From NCBI GenBank assembly GCA_949126835.1, contig OX421508.1, positions 19,851,598 through 19,915,597 on the forward strand: 64,000 nucleotides of DNA, read 5' to 3'. Origin of the DNA: Anisus vortex (taxonomy: Eukaryota > Mollusca > Gastropoda > Planorbidae). Shown here one piece after another: positions 57,330-64,000 of the stretch. The notes under the pieces are model-generated. The model did not search any database. It was not told where the DNA came from and saw only the letters and a program-made list of their open reading frames with translations. How positions within the stretch are numbered: position 1 is the stretch's first letter; each line of letters starts with the position of its first letter. Both the position numbers and the translations under genes were made by a program.

Positions 57330-58249
57330 AGATGAAAATGTATTAATTGATTTTTTAATTTTCAATTAATATTCATTGTTGCATTTGGATAATAAAATTA
57401 TCAATTGAATTAATATTGAATTATATTTTTTACAAAAGTTTTTCTTGGTCGGTTTACCAATATATAATTATTGGTTACTATTGTAGTAAAATGGTAGCCT
57501 ACTGGTTAAATCAGCATTCAATCGAAATAAAACAAAAAAAAAAAACGATTCAAATGAAACACTCAATATGTCCTCCTTTGTAGTCTTTTTTGTCTCTCTA
57601 CTATGTCCTGCTTTTCAGACTCATGTAAGCTTATCTGGCGATCCCAGTCCCAGACAGAATATTCATATATTCTAGATTGGGTCTAACTAATTTTAAGTAG
57701 CCTTATAACATTTTCAGTATTTTTGTTACATTTGTAAACATTTATTTGGATTTATTATATTGTCGGCACGGTGAGTCCCTCGTGATTTTAATCTTTTTTT
57801 TTAAATTACACAAATCTTTAGTAACTCTGAAAATTAACTTGGGCAACTTTGAAAAAAAAAAAAACACTACTCATGCAAGAGTCTTTCTCTTGTTCTCGAC
57901 CACTTTCTTGAAGTTTTTCCAACGTCTCACTGACCTTCAGTTAAATAAATGACTCCTGTAGTCAGCCTTATAAAACTTCAAAGGTTAAGTGAAGAAGGCT
58001 CATACACTTCTGGCAGTGATGTTTCTTCCCTTTCAATGGCCGCAATATTGACTTGGAAGACAGAGTTCAAGGAGTGAAGAAACCAAAGGTAGCGACTTTT
58101 GAAATATCGTTCTTAAATATTTTTTTCTATCATAGCCGGAGGCTGATTTACAGAAAGAAAAATGTTCTTTCCAAGCAGTAAACTATCAACAGTCTCTCAA
58201 TGGCCGGAAGCAAACTGAGCCATCTAGTTTTAGAGTGATAGAGTACGCC
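57330..58249. other. AT-rich DNA, possibly hAT debris
   Basis: No open frame of note. The minus strand near 57960-58080 may continue the hAT fragment at 58.25 kb, but it is too degraded to state. Confidence 0.4.
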
Positions 58250-58600
58250 CTACGTAGGCCCAGCTGCATGATAGTTTATAATTTCGACATAGTCACGAAA
58301 TTCTTTTAAAGTTTCAGTTCTAACAGTGTAGATAGAAAAGTAATTAAATATCTCTATGACAACAGTTTCAACGTCAATCTGCATTAAATCTGCGCCATGT
58401 TGGATGCAGTTGTGCAGAACGTGAGCGGGACATCCAACGCCCACTAATGGCTTGTTCAAGGCTTCTTTCAAATGCGAGAACACATTTCTACCTTCTTTTC
58501 TGTTACTGCCTCCAAAATTTACATTAGCATTATCTCCAGTAAAAGCCAAACATTTTGTGGACAAATAATATAATATATTATCTTGAAATAATATCTTCAC
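58250..58600 (-). pseudogene. hAT transposase fragment (KIAA1586-like)
   Basis: The minus frame reads CLAFTGDNANVNFGGSNRKE, GRNVFSHLKEALNK, VGVGCPAHVLHNCIQHGADL. This is the region with the catalytic-domain DNAxVN and the C-x2-H of hAT transposases and their domesticated relatives. The open frame begins artificially in the LINE scrap at 58601-58687. The N-terminus and much of the C-terminus are missing. Confidence 0.85.
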
Positions 58601-58687
58601 TTGCAAGACTAGACTCGGACCACGGATCAGCGTAGGACGCAATAATCTTCTCTATAGAAGGAGCGTCTGTAATGTATAAGATAAGAC
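58601..58687 (+). mobile_element. CR1-like LINE 3' UTR copy
   Basis: ttgcaagactagactcggac through gcgtctgtaatgtataagat matches 60028-60111 of the longer copy. It abuts the hAT fragment at 58600. Confidence 0.9.
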
Positions 58688-58754
58688 TTGCATCCTTAAT
58701 TGCCCTAACCATTTTTTTAGACTCGTAATTAATTGTGAGTCAACAGCGACCATG

Positions 58755-58812
58755 CTATCCCCACAGAATAGGTATACCTATAGGCCTACCTATTCTGTGA
58801 TGCTATCCCTGG
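58755..58812. repeat. Short inverted repeat with direct flanks
   Basis: cacagaataggta and tacctattctgtg are inverted copies about 14 bases apart. The word atgctatccc flanks the pair on both sides, like a duplication of a target site. Confidence 0.65.
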
Positions 58813-60111
58813 CTAGCTCTTGTAAAAAAAAACTGCACCGTAGACAAACTTAATGCACTGTGCCCACACCAACATGGCTTTAGGAAAAATAGATCATGTG
58901 AGACTCAATTAATAGGCCTATTAGATGACTTGTCAAAGGGATTAGATAATAACAACCAAATTGATGCTATATTACTAGATTTTTCAAAAGCATTTGATAA
59001 AGTTCATCATTCTAGTCTACTAAAAAAACTTAAATATTTTGGCATCTCTGGTCCCTTACATCAGTGGATTCAGGACTTTCTTATAGGCAGAGAACAAACA
59101 GTGATAGTAAATGGCTCTAAGTCATCACCAATAACTGTAAACTCAGGAGTTCCACAAGGAACTGTTCTAGGACCCCTACTATTTCTAATTTATATTAATG
59201 ATCTGCCAAATTGCATCAACACAGGAACAAAAGTAAGATTATTTGCTGATGATTGCATAATTTATAGAATAATAAAGACAGGAAAAGATAGTGAACTCCT
59301 ACAAAAAGACCTAGATGAACTACAAAAATGGGAATCAAACTGGAGTATGTCTTTTCACCCAGAAAAATGCCAACTAATAAGGGTATCCAAGAAAAAAAAA
59401 CAAATAATAGCAAACTACTTCATTCATGGTAAAGAACTAACCCAAACTAACAATGCTAAGTATCTAGGAGTAATAATAAATGATAAGTTATCTTGGAACC
59501 CTCATATTGATGAAGTAATTAAAAAATCAAACAAAACTTTAGGATTCATAAAAAGGAACTTTTACAAATGTAATAAGAACATAAAACTAAAATGCTATCT
59601 CACATTAGTTAGGCCTATACTAGAATATGCAGCATCTGTATGGGACCCATCAACTAAAGAAAACATTAAAAAATTAGAACAAATTCAAAAAAGAGCTGCA
59701 AGGTTCATAACTAGCGAATATTCCCAATTAACAAGAGTAACACCATTAGTCAAATCATTAAACCTAGAAACACTAGAAGACAGAAGGGCAAAGAGTAAAG
59801 TAGTAATAATACATAAGGCATTAAACTCTAATTTAGAAATACAACACAATAACAACCTGTTGCAAGTCTCAGATAAACATAAAGATAAAAACACTTTCCT
59901 TGTCCCTTATGCGAGAACAAATGCATATAAGTACTCTTTCTTCCCGAGTGGCATTCGGGCATGGAATGGGTTGCCTGAGCAAACCAGGAAAGCCAGTAAC
60001 TTAACATCATTTAGAACATTAATAAAAATGCAAGACTAGACTCGGACCACGGATGAGCGTAGGACGCAATAATCTTCTTTATAGAAGGAGCGTCTGTAAT
60101 ATATAAGATAA
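58803..60111 (+). mobile_element. 5'-truncated CR1-like LINE
   Basis: The open frame enters without a start near 58803 and stays open to the TAG at 60037-60039. A 72-base 3' UTR (ctcggaccacggatgagcgt, aggagcgtctgtaatatata) ends in ataagataagat. The endonuclease and the first RT motifs are lost by the usual 5' truncation. The clean frame implies the youngest of at least eight copies of this family in the window. Confidence 0.9.
58818..60039 (+). pseudogene. Reverse transcriptase, C-terminal two thirds
   Basis: No true start: the frame continues upstream of the internal TTG at 58930 with PHQHGFRKNRSCETQLIGLL. From that codon, motif A is ILLDFSKAFDKV (Asp17), motif B SGVPQGTVLGPLLF (72-85) and motif C FADD (105-108), with the catalytic Asp residues kept. 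The thumb and the C-terminal SFFPSGIRAWNGLP block typical of CR1/jockey-group elements follow. It would polymerise cDNA in an intact element; as a 5'-truncated copy it is probably not expressed. Confidence 0.9.
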
Positions 60112-60395
60112 GATACGTATTTCTGGTGTAAGCGACGTATTTCTGGTGTAAGCGACGTATATATGGTGTAAGCTACGTATTTCTGGTGTAAGCGACGTAT
60201 TTCTCTTGTAAGCGATGTATTTCTGGTGTAAGAGACGTATTTCTGGTGTAAACGACGTATTTCTGGTGTAAGCGACGTATTTCTGGTGTAAGCGACGTAT
60301 TTCTCTTGTAAGCGACGTATTTCTGGTGTAAACGACGTATTTCTGGTGTAAGCGACGTATGTCTGGTGTAGGCTAAGCGACGTACGTGATTGTGA
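60112..60395. repeat. 20-bp satellite after the LINE tail
   Basis: About 14 copies of acgtatttctggtgtaagcg, with variants ctcttgtaagcg and atatggtgtaagct. It starts exactly where the LINE tail ends. Minus-strand open frames are artefacts. Confidence 0.95.
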
Positions 60396-61850
60396 TTACA
60401 CAAATTTCGCCATTACAAAAAAAATAAAAAAGAATTTTATTTGATAATGCTCATTGTTATCAGTGATAACGATCTAAAATGACATAAAAGACAAGTTGAG
60501 CTCTAAAAAAGTAACCTGAAATGACAAGTAATAACAAAATAGTCTCTGTGACCCCCCCCCCCCCCTCCGCAACATTTTAAATTTTTTATTTTCCAAAAAC
60601 AAGGATTAAAAAAAATGAATTTTTAAAAATAGAAATGTAATTTTATTATCAATTGTTAACGTTTCAATTTTCGCACTTAATAGGAAACATTAGTTTTTGA
60701 ATTGTTTAGGGTGAACCCGTGCACCAATGCAGAAAAAAAAGGTTATTTTATTTTCCCCCTTCCCTCCGCCCAAACCATAGTCTACACAATTTTCCCATTA
60801 AAAATGTTTTCTCTCTCCCCCTTTATACCATTAATGTGCAATCACTTGCCCCTACCCCCTCTACCTACATCCTACATATCCCGTAGTCTGTTGGACCCTT
60901 GGCGCCACAGATGACATGTACACTAGCCTCCTCCATTACTCCCGTCTCTCAGCCTTTCTCAATGTGTCGCACAGTTCTATAAAGTTTTATTCCTGTCCAC
61001 CCCCTGATGTTATCCTCCCTTCTTTATTACACAATTTGTCTTTCCTCCCATCTCGCAATTCTCTTCGTCTCAAACTTTTCCAGTTTATCATCTATGACAT
61101 ATAATCTAGATGTTTTGTTTTCACTCACAATAAGTGGCTGTAGTGTTTACCATGATGTCTAGTCAATTTATGGTGTGTTGTCAAATGTGAGGTAAAATAT
61201 ACACCTCTTCATCCCCCACCCCTAGTTGCAACGTAACTCATTCACTCAAATGTAGCCACAGTGTCGTCGCTGTAGTAATGCAGTTGACATACTTTTAGGC
61301 TTCTTTTCGCTTCGCAAAATACATTTGGCCAATAATTTACATACAAATATATTAATATTTTCTTTAAAAAACAACAATGTAAAGTGCCTATGTTCTAAAA
61401 AATAAAAGCCAATATCTTACGTTTGGAATGAAAAAAAAACAGCTCTTGGGAAAAAAAGTCAAGGGGTGATATCACTGATTGTTATTATAATAAAAACGCT
61501 AACTATTTTTGGTGGGGGAAAGGCAGCGAGGAAGCGGGGTGAAAACAAGAGAGAAGATCAAAGGAGTATGACGTCGCAGAGACGTGAAGAGCAATCAGAC
61601 TTTTGTGATACATTTATCTAGGTCTCTTGCGTTAACGGTCGGTCGGTGTTTGTTTAAGCAATGTTTTGCTTTTCTTTTTTTTTTTGCCGCGCATTTCTAC
61701 GTACATGAAAGCCGATGTGTGAAAGGGTGTTGGAAGAGGAATGGTTAAAAAAATAATTCTTTTGTTTTTAATTACTATTAATACTATTGTAATCATTACT
61801 GGCGAAGGCTTGCTAGTGAAAAAATTTAAATATTTTTGTTTCTGATACTT
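60396..61850. other. Unique DNA, no recognised gene
   Basis: Poly-C at 60549-60567. 60740-61080 is pyrimidine-rich and gives open frames (60702-60914, 60916-61104) of low complexity that I do not trust. Confidence 0.45.
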
Positions 61851-61854
61851 TTAT

Positions 61855-61985
61855 ATAGGTTTGTTCGGTTCGGAGTCCGTCACTTTAAAGTTCGGGTTCG
61901 GTTCGGTCACCGACAGAGTTCGGGTTCGGTTCGGTTCGCTTGAAACCACAGTTCGGGTTCGGTGTGTTCGGTTCGGGTTCGATTC
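61855..61985. repeat. TTCGG/TTCGGG degenerate array
   Basis: Clusters of gttcgggttcggttcgg separated by short unique words (caccgacagag, cttgaaaccac). The Arg/Phe- and Glu/Pro-rich open frames are artefacts. Confidence 0.85.
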
Positions 61986-61989
61986 CCAT

Positions 61990-64000
61990 CTCTACAAAGA
62001 AGTAAAAAAAAAAGGCCTACATTTGAATCACAGAGAATTAGGCCTACAACCGAACAGCTCGAATGGAATACACAGAAAGACGTTGAATGAACAAATAAAA
62101 TGCATAAATTTTTCCATTCATATAATTTTTGATTCATGCCCAATCTCATAGGGCCTACATATATGACTCATAGCCATATATTATAGGCATAGTAGGTGGG
62201 ATATTCAAATGGACGCTTTCAAATATAATTTGATTCTGAATTCCATTCTAGACAAAAAACAACAACAATAACTTAAATTATAAAAGCAAAACTAAGTCAA
62301 ATTAGAAATAAAAATCCGGATTCAATTGATTCAATAACCTGTAAAAGAACGAACAGGATAAAATAGTTTTTTGTTTTGTTCAAACATTGAAGACATCTTT
62401 TTTAATGTTACTACTGTTTTTTTTTTCGTTACTAAATAGTAGTGGTAGTTTTTACACTCAAAATGTCTGATCGTCTTGTTTTGTTCTTATGAACATTTTA
62501 TGTTTGTTTGTAAGAAAATAAATAATAAATTGGGATACCATTTTCTGTAATAAGATTTGATTTATCGGTATATAACGTGACATGAAAGGGAAATATTAAC
62601 ATACAAAACAACAGTTTGTATAGTTAATACTATAGTTGATGTCTAACTATTTGCAACAACTTCAACAAGTGAACAACTTTGAATAGTTTGAACACAAGTA
62701 AACAAGCCGTAAAATATGTAAGTATTGTTTTTATTGTAAATTTTAAACTAAGTTAAAGCTAGTCAACGAACTTTAAAAAAGAGACAGTTGAAAGTACTGA
62801 TATTAAAATAGATATATATAGTTAGCCTAATAAATAATGAATGAAAGCCTAAGCTAGGTAGGTCTGCTTGGCTTTACCTTTACTCCTTTACACTTTATTT
62901 ACACTTGACTTTACTAGACTTTAGTGAAATAAAGTGTCTTTAGGTTAGGTTTAGTTAGGCCTACTCACTCATACTCTGATTCTGATACACTCATTTTTTT
63001 TTACTCATAACTCATACGATCATATACTATAGCCTCAGGGTATAGTCGGGTATACGATACGGTATAGGCATAGGCTACTACTACTACTACCCACTCATAC
63101 TCACTAACTCTAACTGACTCTATCTTACTCAACTTACTGGCTTTGTATGCTTAACATTTACACACATAGACATAGTCACATAGGCCTACTCCTACTCATT
63201 GTCATAGTCATTATTATTATTTATTAATATGATTATGATTAATTTAATTATTGATTTCAATTTAGTTGTGATTATTAGTTAAATTATAATCAATAATTAT
63301 GATTTGGGCTAATTACAAGTAAACTTCACATTACCAGCAAAATAAAAATAATTTTAAAAAATTTATCTAAGGCTAAGGCTAAGACTAGTAGGCTAAGTCT
63401 AAAGTGGCTAATTATGCATATGCCTACACTATCTAGAATGGACATTTGCTTTTTTTAAGAACATAGGCCTGCAAAACTTCTAAGTTTTTATTAACACTGT
63501 AAAAAATTGGGCCTAGGCCTAATTGGAAATCACCTCTGTCATTCACCTCTAACAAATATAGACTTTTTGTAACTATTTGCTTTATCAAATAAAACAGACA
63601 CAAATAGTTACAAAAGCATACAATTTATAACACATATATATATAGGGCTAGGGCCTACTCCAACTTAGACTACCGGTAATTATTATTGTTTAGTGGTATA
63701 CTCATCACTACTCATCAGGAATGTTTGGTGAGAAAATCCATTTATTGTTTTCTTTTGAGGCCCAGTAATGCACTTTAAAGAAAAATGCCCAGAAATTTCA
63801 TTCTAATTAGTACAATTTAATTTGAAAAGTGTGTACATTTTGATAGTGCTTTGAAAGTAATAACATACATAACACGGTCTTACGGCTTTGGCCTACTTAG
63901 GAGATGATTTCTGCTGAATCAGGTACAAACCCAGTAGTATTTGCAAAGTAAATTCTCTTGCTAATCTCCCCTTAACCCTAGCCCAATTTTATGTGCTTAT
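61990..64000. other. AT-rich DNA rich in taggcct words
   Basis: No gene or element is recognised. aggcctac/taggcct words are frequent from 62030 on (for example 62146, 62956, 63182, 63507-63520). A ctactactac run lies at 63077-63090. Confidence 0.5.

Noticed and set aside
60702..61104. Two plus-strand frames of 60-70 codons
   Set aside because: Pyrimidine-rich low-complexity DNA without similarity or splice sites.

Overview
This is animal nuclear DNA: AT-rich, dominated by transposable elements and simple repeats, with almost no ordinary coding sequence. Broad TCTA and TG microsatellites, CR1-like LINE 3' ends, a tRNA-derived SINE, hAT and THAP-type DNA transposons and Ty3-like LTR elements suggest an invertebrate, most likely a gastropod mollusc. 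That assignment is inference, because no marker gene is present. I saw no bacterial operon, CRISPR array, rRNA or convincing tRNA gene.

Layout. 1-5.2 kb: TCTA and TG/GTGAG arrays in AT-rich DNA. 5.2-17.05 kb: a tandem array of one LTR retroelement on the minus strand, with four LTRs of about 1.64 kb, three identical 1.77-kb interiors and one 4-bp target duplication (ctaa) around the whole array. Each interior carries only a gag plus partial-protease ORF. 17.1-25 kb: LINE tails, a SINE-like repeat, several minisatellites, a TCTA array and a LINE 3' end cut by a hAT terminus. 25.4-30.1 kb: a nest of elements in which small CTCCC-ended MITE-like units are interrupted by a TTAA-flanked element, two solo LTRs and a THAP-containing, P-like transposon. 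All four insertions carry matching target duplications. 31.2-36.3 kb: a complete but RT-deleted LTR element (SCAN-like gag, protease, partial integrase) with identical-looking LTRs and a 5-bp duplication. 37.5-40.7 kb: the only region that looks like a host gene. It has an X-box/TATA promoter candidate and one coding exon with good splice sites, followed by 23-bp and 45-bp arrays rich in AATAAA. 41-50 kb: LINE fragments, a MITE, palindromic and 30-bp minisatellites, a tandem duplication and a strong hairpin. 50.6-53.3 kb: a decayed hAT transposon with 8-bp duplications and a nested SINE. 54-58.6 kb: gypsy and hAT debris. 58.8-60.1 kb: a recent 5'-truncated CR1-like LINE with an open RT frame, whose tail runs into a 20-bp satellite. 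60.4-64 kb: AT-rich DNA with a short TTCGG array.

Functionally, most of what is encoded belongs to mobile elements. Both large LTR elements keep Gag and protease signatures but lack reverse transcriptase, so they would need enzymes supplied in trans. No novel enzymatic system is visible. The strongest leads are the tandem gag-only LTR array, the datable nest at 25.4-30.1 kb, and the host exon followed by arrays of polyadenylation signals.
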